From Pogona vitticeps (lineage: Eukaryota; Chordata; Lepidosauria; Squamata; Agamidae), in contig NC_135785.1 of assembly GCF_051106095.1 (NCBI RefSeq), forward strand, positions 185,115,045 through 185,179,044: a DNA stretch of 64,000 nt. Reading direction: 5' to 3'. Positions 36,090 through 46,680 of this stretch are shown here, piece after piece (within the stretch, counting starts at the first letter, position 1; each line of letters begins with the position of its first letter). Position numbers and translations under genes: made by a program. Under the pieces are notes generated by a model. That model worked only from the letters and a program-made list of their open reading frames with translations. It made no database searches and was not told the DNA's origin.

Positions 36090-36225
36090 AGATGGTTGAA
36101 ATCCTGTTCCTTAGAGCAGTAAATCATAACAAGAGTAGGCCTATTGAATCCACATTAATGGAACTTATGAAGGAGTAGGTTCACTAGATCCCCACTGAAT
36201 CAATGAGCCTACTCTAGCTGCAACT
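36090..36225. repeat. Foldback repeat, family with TCCTGTTGCTTAGAG ends
   Basis: Contains GAAATCCTGTTCCTTAGAGC, AAGAGTAGGCCTATTGAATC and GAATCAATGAGCCTACTCTA, forming an inverted pair. Related to 41676-41952 and 44205-44405. The right end is overlapped or cut by the BovB fragment that follows. Confidence 0.6.
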
Positions 36226-36232
36226 AACTTGT

Positions 36233-36858
36233 CGTTCGTTGTTTAGTCGTTTAGTTGTGTCCGACTCTTCGTGACCCCATGGACCAGAGCACGCCAGGCC
36301 CTCCTATCTTCCACTGCCTCCCGGAGTTGTGTCAAATTCATGTTGGTTGCTTCGCAGACACTCCTCGGTCGTCCCCTTCTCCTCTTCCCATCACACTTTC
36401 CCAACATCAGGGTCTTTTCCAGGGAGTCTTTTCTTCTCATTAGATGGCCAAAGTACTGGAGCCTCAGCTTCAGGATCTGTCCTTCCAGTGAGCACTCATG
36501 GTTGATTTCCTTTAGAATTGATAGGTTTGTTCTTCTTGCAGTCCAGGGGACTCTCAAGAGCCTCCTCCAGCACCACAATTCAAAAGCACCAATTCTTTGG
36601 CAGTCAGCCTTCTTTATGGTCCAGCTCTCACTTCCATACATCATGACAGGAAAAACCATAGCTTTGACTATTCGGACTTTTGTTGGCAAGGTGATGTCTC
36701 TGCTTTTTAAGATGCTGTCAAGATTTGTCATCGCTTTCCTCCCAAGAAGCAGGCGTCTTTTAATTTCGTGGCTGCTGTCTCCATCTGCAGTGATCATGGA
36801 GCCCAGGAAAATAATATCTGTCACTGCCTCCATATCTTCCCCTTCTTCCCCAGCTAAC
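36233..36858 (-). mobile_element. BovB (RTE) LINE 3' fragment, minus strand
   Basis: The minus strand reads about 196 codons of the BovB C-terminus without a stop. It runs from MEAVTDIIFLGSMITADGD through ELWCWRRLLRVPWTARR to VHGVTKSRTQLND. Compared with the full-length copy at 15851, an in-frame piece around the RMRWLDS segment is missing. The 3' end with GTGTCCGACTCTTCGTGACC is at the left. I found no clean target duplication. Confidence 0.93.
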
Positions 36859-37346
36859 TAGAGTATGCTAATTTCAGCCAGTATGTGTATGTGGTATTGA
36901 TGTTTCAGGATAACTGGTGTTGCGGGACAACAGTGTTGTTTAGATCGTACCCATTGTCTGTATCACACACTAACAAAATATCTGTCACGATGTGCAATAC
37001 ACCTGGAGAGACTTAAATATTTTCTGCACCTATCGATGGGGTGATAATCTATGAGTGAAAGTCAGTTGACCTAACCTCAGGATTAGAAGTTAGATGTTGC
37101 CCTTAGTGTAAGAGTAACTACAAATGTGGGACTTCTGTTTTTCCAATTGGAGTAAATGGTAGCCAGTCACATAGATGGGAGAAAGAGGTACAAAATGTCA
37201 TTGGAGTGGGGAATAAATTTGCATCAGCTGTTGTGTTTCTTGGTCATAGTATACTGTGACAGAATGCTGAAAACTAGCTGTGGATGGATGTCTGCTTGTA
37301 ATGTTGTTACATTCCTATTTTTGTTGTGGCGTTCCTGTTCTTACAG

Positions 37347-37430
37347 GTGGAACAAAAATCTGAGATTGAAGCACATTTGCCAGAGAACAAAACCTCATCA
37401 CAAGCAGAAGAAAGCAGCCCAGCAAAAAAG
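37347..37430 (+). CDS. REPS1: REPS1 coding exon (linker before RKFRP segment)
   Basis: An 84-bp exon between GTTCTTACAG and GTAACA, phase 0 at both ends. It encodes VEQKSEIEAHLPENKT and SSQAEESSPAKK, 28 residues. It matches in length and ending the mammalian segment SEQVSEAELL...AESSPAKK as I recall it, so it is the direct partner of that exon. A downstream reading frame in another phase is a shadow. Confidence 0.93.
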
Positions 37431-37557
37431 GTAACAGCCACTTCTTCCATAAAATTGAGTGGTGAGTTTCAAATATATAAAGCTAATGGTTGATGAGTTT
37501 TGTATATTTTCTTGAAGGTCAAGCCTGGGGCACTAAAAGTGACTTAAACAATATCCT

Positions 37558-37704
37558 TTGTGGTTTGCTCCACAAAGATCATCATTGGTTTCAGTAATAC
37601 CATTTGTATTAGACATGTTCTATAATTCAGTATGATTCATATTACATGTCTAATACAAATAGTATTACGGAAACCAGTGATGATCTTTGTGGAGCAAACT
37701 ACAA
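37558..37704. repeat. 147-bp palindromic foldback element
   Basis: Two 61-bp arms (37558-37618 and 37644-37704) are inverted copies with about four mismatches, around a 25-bp spacer. The left arm begins TTGTGGTTTGCTCCACAAAG. No coding sequence. A Sauria-type SINE begins within a few bases of its right end. Confidence 0.88.
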
Positions 37705-37708
37705 TACC

Positions 37709-37890
37709 CAGTGCAGTATAGTGAATAGAACCAGGAGTCCTGGTTTCAAATCATCTCTCAGCCATTGAAACTCACTGGGGCTCTGACACTAGTAAAACTA
37801 CTCCTTCAATATCATTCTTACATTGAAAGCCATATTAGAGTTCCTGTTAGTCAGTTCTGACCAGATGGCACATAACGACAACAAATAATT
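37709..37890 (+). repeat. Sauria-type SINE, plus strand
   Basis: Head CAGTGCAGTATAGTGAATAG and GGTTTCAAATCATCTC, body GAAACTCACTGGGG and CTCCTTCAATATC, tail GTTAGTCAGTTCTGACCAGA then TGGCACATAACGACAAC. The tail matches the BovB-like end of the family. Confidence 0.85.
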
Positions 37891-38904
37891 GGATAGATAA
37901 CAAAGTAATATCAGAATAAAGATCTAGATGTTTGGAGGAAACGGTGAGATTTTATTTGACAGGGTCGTGTAATTAAGATCAGAAAATGGAGACTTAATAT
38001 GTTTGTCAGATATAGTCAACATAAATGGGATCAGCAAGGATTCCTTCTGTGTAGTGTAGAAACATGGTCAGGAAAGCAGTAGCATTTTAAAAATGGAAAG
38101 ATACAAAAATATACATTTTTTTAACCTGCTCATCTCACTTCTCAGGCATTCCCTGTTGTGCACTACAGATGTGGTGATTTCTTGGAAAGTAGCTCATTCT
38201 CAGCAATTTTTTGCCATTTTCATGTACCAACAGGTTCCAGTGAGACTGTCTCCACAGTCATGGGATTTCTTATCATCCCTGAGAATGATCCAGTCTCTCA
38301 ATTCATCTCCCATTTTCTTACTTCCTGTAATTTTTTTGTATAGAAAACAACCAGGTTCGGATATTAAGAGCCTTTTGGGTGGGAAGCTTTCAGTGTTAGT
38401 GTCAACCTGCCAATCAACAAACCATCCAACCAACCAAATCTGTTACAGAGGGTCATTTTGAAAAGAGTGTCCTTTATTTTAAATTTTCAAAGACTTGGTA
38501 TGGATGACAACTGATTTCTACAGGATATTAGCTGAGATGGGAAACTTTCAGGAAGAGCACCTGTATCTTTGCTGTTGTTGTCGGCAAAAATGCATTGTAG
38601 TACCCAGAAGGCCTTACATAGTTCACCTAAGGGATAACGGGAGCTTGGATCCAGTAGAATGTTCTATGAAAGAGCTAACTAATGAGGAAAGGAAAAATGA
38701 AAGAGCTGCTGATGAATCACAAGGAGAAAATTAGAAGTGGAAAATGGGTTCTGAGTAGACATGGTGATGAATATAAAAACAAATCAGAATATTTATTAAA
38801 TATCCCTGATTCGTCAGGTATTTGTTGCTTCATATTCTTGGAGTCCAGAGACCCCAACAAATACAAAGCATCAAATATAATCCTTTTATATTTGTCCCTT
38901 CATT

Positions 38905-39295
38905 CCCTATCTGCTTATGCCCCCGTGGATCAGCTGTTCATCAGGGGCATAAGCAGAAAAGGGTTTCTCTTTGGGTGGCTTGCTAAAGCCTGTCTAAAGG
39001 GATCCCACCCTCGGGTCTGGGGGATGGCTTGGTTCCCCTTTTCTCCTCTTCCTGTGCCTGCTTGGCATAGGAAGAGGAGGGAAGGGATCGAAGAGGGATC
39101 AAAGGGATCCCCCATCCACTGCAGGATCTCTTTGATGCCTGCTTTCCCTCCTCTTGCTATGCCCCGCAGGGCTTAGCAAAAGGAGGGGGAAAGGGATCAA
39201 AGCAATCCCACAGCCGTGGCTGCGCAGTCACTTTGATCCCTGCTTTCCCTCCTCTTGCCATGCCCCATGGGGCATAACTAGAGGAGGGAAAGCAA
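38905..39295. repeat. Chain of four hairpins, unclassified element
   Basis: Successive inverted repeats lie at about 38908-38955 (CTGCTTATGCCCC with GGGGCATAAGCAG), 39040-39082 (centred on CTGCTTGG), 39143-39196 and 39244-39292 (CTTTCCCTCCTCTTGCCATG with its near complement). The blocks share GGGATCAAAG and CCCTCCTCTTGC words. Outer flanks near 38805 and 39318 carry CCTGATTCGTCAGG and CCTGACGAATGATAAA. Confidence 0.7.
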
Positions 39296-41096
39296 AAAAA
39301 GAAAGAAAGAAAAAAAGACCTGACGAATGATAAATTGATTCATTATTCGTTGGGTCACTGGGAGGGCAATTCATGGTTCACGAAGAGCCATTTTGGCACT
39401 TCTTCCCCGTCTCTAGTTCTTAGATATACTAAATGATTCTGGTGCCTATTTATACAGGCACTAGACCAGTACCAAACAAAATATTCACTAGTTACTAGTA
39501 CTTGGAATATATATCTTAAACTGAAGCTGTGGTGATCTTGGCAGAGGGATTCCAAAATTTAAAGTAAATTTTCCAAGCTGTGCTTATCATGAAGTCCCCA
39601 ATACATTTTTGCCAGAGTAAATGTGTGTGGTTTTAAACAAATTAAAATAAAAGTCTCATTATTATTTGAGTTACTTTCTGGGAAACAAAGATTCATGGAG
39701 TAGAGGAGAAAGTATTTAACTGTTCATGATTCATCATCCTGTGGGTGGCTGTATTGCAAGCATGTTCCATTGACAACCCGAGAGAGGAATTATTCAGAGG
39801 AAGAATCCTGTTTTCCCCTGGTATCCAAGTGCATCCATGCTGGAAAATACTGACATCCCTGCTGTAGAAATACAGGCCAGGATCCTGTTCAGCTGAATCA
39901 TCCATGCAATGACCATAGGACAAGTGGTTTTACATTTTAATGGACTGTGCTTAAGGAAATGTTAAGGGCACCGTGCACAAATTTCATTTGTGCTCAGTGC
40001 CTATTTTTAACAGGGACCTCTGCTTTTATAAGGATAATGCTTGTGCAAGTGAAAGGTGTTATGCCATGGCTGGACTTTATACTCCACTAATGTTGAACAA
40101 GATCCAAGTTACAGTCTCAGAACAAGACATCTGTACTGCCAGCACAATGGCAACAACTGCAGGCTGACCATGTAAAAACTTGATCAGTGCATTGTTTCTT
40201 GTCCAGCTATAATCCTATTAAAATTACCAATACATGGGCTAGAAACCTTCATTGTAGTCTCTCCTGAACCATATTTCAAATAATTAAGCCGCAATGCTCA
40301 CAGGTTTTTTTAATATCATCAAGCATGAGTTCTACTGAAATGTATTCTTTTACAAGCTCATGAGGCAAATCTTTATGTCTATTTACCCACTCCCTTTTAT
40401 TTTAGAGGACAAACCTTTCAGTAGCTATTTCCCATAAGATTTTTCAGTTACTATATAGAATATTGTATCATTTCAAAACAAACTCTGGATGTCATCACAT
40501 AGGCATTTAGCTTGCATTTTGGACTGCTTGTGATCCCAGTTTGTGATCCAGCAATTTCCTGGATATCCCAAGATGTACAGGTAGTGGTGCTCCAGTCTGG
40601 CCCTGATCTGTGTCTAAACTGGATCTCTTTGGTCCAACAGAACAGCTATTACCTTTTGAGACCAGGCTGGAGCAATTCCCCAAAGGATGGAAGAGTCATT
40701 TTAAGGGAAATAGCTTCCAGCAAACCGATTTGTTCTGGTGTGATCAGAAATGCACCTTTCTCTCCATCTGATCTCACCCTTGTTACAGAAGGACTCCTAC
40801 CATGCTGGTTTCTATAAATAGAATTCTATTTAAAATAGAATTTAAGGGGTCAAATAGGCTGTTGTGCAAATCTTATTCTCATCAGGGAACTTGCAAAAGA
40901 GACATTTGTAATAGATGATGCCATATCGGGTGATGCCATTGGTCTCTAGTCTGAGACTAGAAAGAAGAACATATACAACTTTGGCCCAGAAAAATTATAT
41001 ACATGGGAGTCATATTGAAAAGATGCTGTTGTTGTTTTTCTGCTATGTGATCAAGAATAATTTTAAGGTGTTTTTTTTTTTCTTTTCTAATCACAG

Positions 41097-41242
41097 GAGG
41101 TTTTGCTTGCCCAGCCACCATCAAAACCAATCCGCAGGAAATTCCGACCTGAAGGCCAAATGGTGGAGAATCAGGAACTTTCTCCCACTAAAACTTTAGC
41201 TTCCTCCTTGCCTGCCATCAGGTCCCACCATTCAGTTCCAAA
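41097..41242 (+). CDS. REPS1: REPS1 coding exon (PIRRKFRPE segment)
   Basis: A 146-bp exon after TTCTAATCACAG. It encodes EVLLAQPPSKPIRRKFRPEG followed by QMVENQELSPTKTLASSLPA and IRSHHSVP, plus two bases of the next codon. The donor is CCAAA|GTAAAA, so AA plus A from the next exon gives lysine. QPPSKPIRRKFRPE is nearly identical to the mammalian protein. The following part, up to the splice, is variable. Reading through the donor would meet a stop at once. Confidence 0.95.
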
Positions 41243-41675
41243 GTAAAAAGGCTCTCTTAAGCTACATTATAAGACCTTGGGAGAGGATTGGGTTTTGTGC
41301 CAACATAGAGGGGTTTAGACACTCTAAAGAAATGAGAATAGGGAAAGTGAGTTGCCCTTCCATTTACTTTGCTTCATGTGTGAAGTTTGGAAACAATTTC
41401 AGGTGTGCAGCACACAAACACAGCACACAGAAAAGCCTGTGCAACTCACCTGTTCTTACTACAAAATCATAAACAGAATACGTGGGTTCTTAAAATATGA
41501 TTCTGTGACTTTGTAGAAGATAATCCACTGCAAAGATGAGAGTGGGATATCCTAATGTATGGAAAAGGGATTAGTAGATCATATTTCTCCTGGTCCTATG
41601 ATTTTTATTTAGCAACTGAAGAAAACTGAAATGTGTTCTGCTGTTTATTATAAAAATAACTTCTACTTTATTGGC

Positions 41676-41952
41676 TGAAATCCTGTTGCTTAGAGTAATA
41701 AGTCGCACTAGAATAGGCCTAATGAATCAGTGATAATTTAACAGTGATGATTCAGAGTTGGTGAGTTAACTTAGTAATTTCCATGGATTCCTGTGGACCT
41801 ACTTTAGTTGTGTACTGTGCTAAAGTAAGTGGCAACTAGAGTAAGCCCATTTGAATCAATGACATTTATGGAAGACTTGAATCATTAACTCCATTGATTC
41901 AGTGGTTCACCTCTAGTGTGAGTTACTCTGCTAAGCAACAGAACTTCTGTCA
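41676..41952. repeat. Foldback repeat, family with TCCTGTTGCTTAGAG ends
   Basis: Left arm GAAATCCTGTTGCTTAGAGT with GTCGCACTAGAATAGGCC; right arm complementary, ending CTGCTAAGCAACAGAAC. About 277 bp, no coding sequence. Confidence 0.75.
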
Positions 41953-43202
41953 TTGAAACAATGCAACAGTAAACCAACAAAAGGGTTTTTAATTGATATA
42001 GAAACCTAGAAAGTGGTGGGGGTGTATTATCTAAGGAGGCAGTGTGGAAGGTTGGAAGTTTCTTTGGAACTCTTCAAGTGAACAAGGAACAAATAGAGTG
42101 TTTAGGATCCTAACTTGCTTGTTCAAGTTAGGTGGACTTCCTATCGACATATCTATTTCATATTCTTTTTTTTTTAAATAATCTATTTGGATATACTTAT
42201 CATAATGGAAATACTGCAAACAATCTACAAAAAGAAAGAAAAATACCATTAAAGGAACCAAAACAAACATTAAATTACGAACCTAAATAGTGAACAATTA
42301 AAACATTTTACACCAGAATGCTGAAAATATTATTCTCAAACTGGGCAGCAAATTCTGGAAAGGCATGAATGCCTAAAACAGGCAACAGATATATATTGTG
42401 TAACTTAAAGTACAGAAGGATTTAGAGAAAGAGCCATAAGGACACAGGAAAAGATTTCACAAGAAAATATTGTGATTCTGTCCTAAAAATAAAGTTACTG
42501 ATTTTGTTTAAGTGAAAAAAGGTAACTGGACTTTTTCATATGAGCTTTGTAATATTTTTAAAATAGCATATCTGTTCTGAATGCCATTGCTTTTAGAGCT
42601 ACTAACACCTTACAGAACCATTAAAAGCCTCTCTTAAAAATAGTTGTGTATCCAATTTGCATTTTCACATTTTTCCCCATTCCTTGCATTTCTTTAAAAA
42701 TAAAACTACTAACACATTCACTTTTTATAAACAAAAACGCTGAATGTACAAAGTCTACAGAATGAATAACAGGACATTTTGTTTTGACTTGTGGCATCTC
42801 CATGTAGACTGAAGAGCACATTCAGAGTAAGCAGGGAAAGCAGCAGGGCAAGAGAACAGAGTTTGTACTCTGCCTGCCACCTTGTAGTGAACACACATGT
42901 GTCCTTGGCTGGATGGAAATAACTAAATGTCAGTTAACTAATAATGAAGATTAGCAAATGTATCTGAAGGGCCTTTTCAAAAGTTTCCGGGAGAAGATTA
43001 TAATTAGAAGTTGGAAGGAATATAAATTTAAGTTATGTTGTGAAAAGGGACTGACATGCAACTTAGAATGAGCTAATTAATGTTCAGCGCTGTATATATT
43101 TTCTATATTATGTTGATATGGTTTGTTATTCAATATTGTATTGTTCTGTACAGTCACCTATAGTCATAAATATTAAGAAAATTAGTGAAAGTTCAAAAAC
43201 TG

Positions 43203-43345
43203 CTGGATAGCTCAGTGGTTGAGGGCACCTGGCTGCAGAGCCAGAGGTTGGGCGTTCAGTTCCCCACTGTGCCCCTTTTACAGGGGCTGGAGCCAATGAT
43301 CCACAGGGTCTCTTTCAGCTCTGCAGTTCTAAGATTACTCTTCTA
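43203..43345 (+). repeat. tRNA-derived SINE, plus strand
   Basis: Pol III A box TAGCTCAGTGGTTGAGGGCA and B box GGTTGGGCGTTCAGTTCCCC are clear. The tail reads GATCCACAGGGTCTCTTTCA, then GCTCTGCAGTTCTAAGATT. It is a SINE and not a tRNA gene: the acceptor stem does not pair and a second copy begins at 63945. Confidence 0.88.
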
Positions 43346-43627
43346 AGATTTGCACATTTACACGAGTGTAAACCTAAAATAAGATTCTGGCTATTCTTTG
43401 TAATTTATCTGACCCATAGAGGCAAGGAAGAACTATTAAAGCAAAATGCAGGTACTGTCCCCCACAGCAAACGGGAGGTAGCTGTGATGGACTTCACACA
43501 GTCAACTTCACATCAATCAGCTACAGCTGACTTGTCTGACAAAATCTGATGCTGTTGGCCACGTCATATTGCACCATGGCAAAGTAACTGCTTCTGTCTA
43601 TCATAAATAGCCATTAGAATTCAGCCA

Positions 43628-43885
43628 TTAGAACACCAGGTTCCCTGAACACACTTAGAGGAGAGTACAATTCATCCGTTTCTTCAAAAGCAGATGTTCC
43701 TGCTCACATGGAGACACGACATGCAATCAAAAACCTAGAGGAGTCTGAAGAGGACTGTTTCCTGCTCTTAGATCAGCTCTACGCATGAACAAAAGTCCAG
43801 ATTTTCCACTGTTCTTGCTCATGTGAACAGGAACCTCTTCAGTGCTCCCTTCTAAGTGTGTTCAGGAAATTGGATACTCTAATAC
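43628..43885. repeat. Foldback element with about 40-bp inverted ends
   Basis: The left end TTCCCTGAACACACTTAGAG pairs with the right CTTCTAAGTGTGTTCAGGAA. Inner blocks TTCCTGCTCACATG and CATGTGAACAGGAAC also pair. No coding sequence. Target duplication unclear. Confidence 0.7.
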
Positions 43886-44204
43886 CTGAATATTGCTTAT
43901 GTTGGAGTGGAAATACCTTCATATGGACAGACCTCAGGCAAGGTTAGTGATACACAAGAAAATCTATGCTGAGAAAAATGTTTAAGCTAGGATATTACTA
44001 TAAATGCAATTTATAGACATGGTTATTAAAATGACCTGAAATACAGTGCTGTCTCTCTTTTTTTTCTTTCAGCTTATGAACAACTTATTGCATCACGCAT
44101 TTTTCACAAATCAGAAAAGCAAAAGAGAAAAGTCTTTCCTTACCAAAAATCTGCCCGATGTTGTGACATCATCCTTCTGCAAGCATAACTACACCAATAA
44201 GATT

Positions 44205-44405
44205 CCACCCATTGGCCTGAATCCCATTGGTACTGTAGGTGCTAGAGTAGGTCCATAAACAGGCCAACTCTAATTCAATATTTACAGTATTGACAAAAAT
44301 ACCAAAAGAAAGATCATTTTGAATCAATTAAACTTATGGAGGAGTTGACTCACCAAATCTCTATAGGTTCAGTGGACCTACTCTAATGTGATTTACTATA
44401 CTAAG
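44205..44405. repeat. Foldback repeat, diverged, family with TTGCTTAGAG ends
   Basis: Carries GCTAGAGTAGGTCCAT on the left and GTGGACCTACTCTAATGTGA on the right, as in the copies at 36090 and 41676. Confidence 0.55.
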
Positions 44406-44750
44406 CTATAGTATATAGCAAAAGGATGGTGGTATCAGGATTGTGAGATTTTTGGTAATGAAAGGCTCCTCCCTTCTCTCTTGAAGCTTGTGAGTGATCT
44501 ATTTTGTTATGCGGAACCTGTGGAATGGGATGAGGGAGTCTTCCATTCGAAAAATCACTTGTGCAGCAGAAGATTATCAGTAATGAAAGACTTCTTGCTT
44601 TTGTCACACAGCTCCTGCAGCTACCACTCAATGAAAGGGGTTATTCACAAATTTAAAAAAAAAAACTTCAAGAGCAAAAGAGGAAGTCTTTCATTACTGA
44701 AAATCTTCCCCTGCTAGTGATGTCACATCATTCTTCCGCAAGCATAGTTA
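44405..44750. repeat. MITE-like element with long inverted ends
   Basis: The left block GGTAATGAAAGGCTCCTCCC pairs with the right AGGAAGTCTTTCATTACTGA, and further out with sequence near GTGATGTCACATCATTCTTC. A second right half, without its partner, lies at 44095-44200 (GAAAAGTCTTTCCTTACCAA, TTGTGACATCATCCTTCTGC). No coding capacity. Confidence 0.6.
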
Positions 44751-44957
44751 TACCAGTAAGATTTCAGTCAATATACTCTGTATTGATAATATATATTTTT
44801 GTACAACAGTTGTATTTTGTAAAGGTGCATCCTATTCACCAACATTTTGGGGCTTTTGTTTTAATTAGGCCTAAATATGAGCTTCTTATATATGCTTTTT
44901 ATCAGTCATAAGGAAGGTACAACTAATAGAAAGCTGTTTGTCTTTACTCTCTGGCAG

Positions 44958-45063
44958 ACAGTCTTCAAAACAGAAGAAAGTTATTCAGACTGCTATTCGT
45001 AAAAACAGAGAAGCCAATGCGGTGCTAGCTCGGTTGAACAGTGAACTCCAACAACAACTAAAG
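44958..45063 (+). CDS. REPS1: REPS1 coding exon (coiled coil, first half)
   Basis: A 106-bp exon after TACTCTCTGGCAG, ending AAG|GTAAGG. With two bases from the previous exon it encodes [20 protein letters not shown] followed by [16 protein letters not shown], 36 residues, nearly identical to mammals. Leucines and hydrophobic residues at heptad spacing begin the C-terminal coiled coil, the part of REPS1 reported to bind RALBP1. Phase 0 at its end. Confidence 0.96.
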
Positions 45064-45668
45064 GTAAGGGCCAGCACTGTGTCCTAAAGATCAGATGTAT
45101 TAATAGGCGGGATACACCTTTCCATGCATAGGATGAGGGAGTCTTGGATTCCAAAGAGGCTTCCACAAATGATCATAGGAGATAAGACGATTTGGCTGGT
45201 TTCCTTGTTCCACTTCCTGTGCTGTTCCAGAAAATCTTCCAAGTCTGTGAGGCAGATTTGCAAGGGTCTACTAGGCGAAAGGAAAGCCAGCACCCAAGTG
45301 CAAGCCATCGTGTAAATAAAACTCAGGATCTGAGTCTTCATCAAGGTGTGTGGAATAGGGATAGGTTCAGAACTGAAAGATAGTTGTGGCTTTTCATTTA
45401 TTTGATGTAAGAAATGTTCTCTTTTTACCAGTTGGGAAATGTTATATTTTTATGGAAGAAATAGAGTAAGACACATCTTTCTGATAGCTTAACCTTCCAA
45501 GAGAGGAGAGATGTACTCTACTAGTGATTTCCTTAATAAATCCAGATACATATATACATGTGTCCAGATACATGCAAACCAGTACGATACAATGACATTT
45601 TAAAACTATATGATTTTGCCATATAAGGGGCTGTACGTTAACTGTTTCGTATCATTTGCATTGTCCAG

Positions 45669-45737
45669 GAAGTTCATAAAGAGCGAACAGCACTGGAAAA
45701 TCAACTGGAGCAGCTCCGACCTGTAACTGTCTTATGA
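45669..45737 (+). CDS. REPS1: REPS1 terminal coding exon (coiled coil end and stop)
   Basis: Starts after TTGCATTGTCCAG and reads EVHKERTALENQLEQLRPVT then VL and TGA at 45735-45737. This is the conserved C-terminus of REPS1. It finishes the coiled coil begun in the previous exon. The exon continues into the 3' UTR. The rather short intron before it (605 bp) contrasts with the 20-kb intron at the other end of the visible gene. Confidence 0.97.
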   Translation, partial: EVHKERTALENQLEQLRPVTVL

Positions 45738-46075
45738 CCTTCTGTGAAAAGCAGTTTCTCCCAAGGGACTTAAAGATTTGTCTGCACAACATACTGGCAT
45801 AGTATTTTTTCATGAATGCAACAACATCTGGGAAAGAAAGAGGGCTGCCATATTCCTTTTCCATTCTTTGCACCAGTTTATCTTGCAGATGAAGAAGGAC
45901 ACCGTCTGATTGTCAAACCTTATGCCTAGAGGACTGAACTTGTTTTCCCCAGTACTTCAGGAATGCCTTAATTGAAGTCCATCGGTCATTATTAAAATGT
46001 TATTTATTCAAATAGTCCTGAATTTATAGGCAGGGATTTGTGGGGGCATTTAAATAAAGCAGATACTTTGAAGAA
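45738..46075 (+). other. REPS1: Probable REPS1 3' UTR
   Basis: Follows the stop codon and extends to the first good poly(A) signal. Its end is inferred from that signal and not seen directly; longer forms are possible. Confidence 0.6.
46053..46058 (+). terminator. REPS1: Candidate poly(A) signal of REPS1
   Basis: AATAAA about 315 bp after the stop codon. A weaker ATTAAA lies near 45991. Confidence 0.55.
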
Positions 46076-46289
46076 ATGTTTAACTCCATACTAGATAATC
46101 ATTTCTTAAATATCTTTGATTTCCTAGGATTCACTAGTTTTACAATGAATTGAAGTAGCTCCTACAGAACTTCCTACCTGTCATATCCATTGATTGATAT
46201 TTCCCCGAAGCCTCCTTACAGCCACTACTCTTCCCACATTCAGTACACAATTATAACTGTGGCAGGGCAATGGAGGCATACAATTTCCT

Positions 46290-46600
46290 CTACATCAGAA
46301 GGCCGAAGTTGCCCCCATGAAGTGACAAATAATGAATATATTTGTCGATTCATGGGGGGTATTAAAAAAACACCCCCACCCCTGCTTCCACCGCCACCCC
46401 CCGCTGCCACACCTACCATTGCTGCTGGTAGGCAGAATGGTGGGAGGTTTTTTATCACAAAGGGATGAATAAAATGGAAAGATAGTCACCCCTTCGTATT
46501 CATAGGTGTCTCTGGAACCTACAGATTTGAAGCGATGAATATTTAATGGATCAGCGATTTTCCACAAATATCGCAATCGGGTTATTTATTCGTCCTCATG
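46290..46600. repeat. Unclassified repeat remnant with C-rich centre
   Basis: Contains GACAAATAATGAATATATTT, a C-rich run (46370-46405) and TTATTTATTCGTCCTCATGT. It resembles the flanks of the hairpin chain near 39310, so the two may share a family. Its C-rich run gives proline- and glycine-rich frames that are not genes. Confidence 0.4.
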
Positions 46601-46614
46601 TCTAATCAGGAACA

Positions 46615-46680
46615 GAGAATACGTGGCCCTCTCAGTGTTGTTGGACTGCAGCTCCCATCACTCCCAGCTAATATAGCACT
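46615..46680. repeat. Fragment of a hAT-type palindromic repeat
   Basis: GTTGTTGGACTGCAGCTCCC followed by ATCACTCCCAGC is the half-palindrome signature common in reptile MITEs. Confidence 0.5.

Noticed and set aside
41243-41250. Reading the exon at 41097 through to the stop TAA as a short REPS1 end
   Set aside because: A GTAAAA donor precedes the stop and the following exons continue the known REPS1 C-terminus in the correct phase, so splicing is the better reading.
43203-43345. Candidate tRNA gene with A and B boxes
   Set aside because: No paired acceptor stem or clear anticodon arm, a SINE tail follows, and a second copy starts at 63945.
46240-46576. Glycine- and proline-rich frames on both strands
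   Set aside because: They come from a C-rich run within an unclassified repeat remnant and lack a plausible start or splice context.
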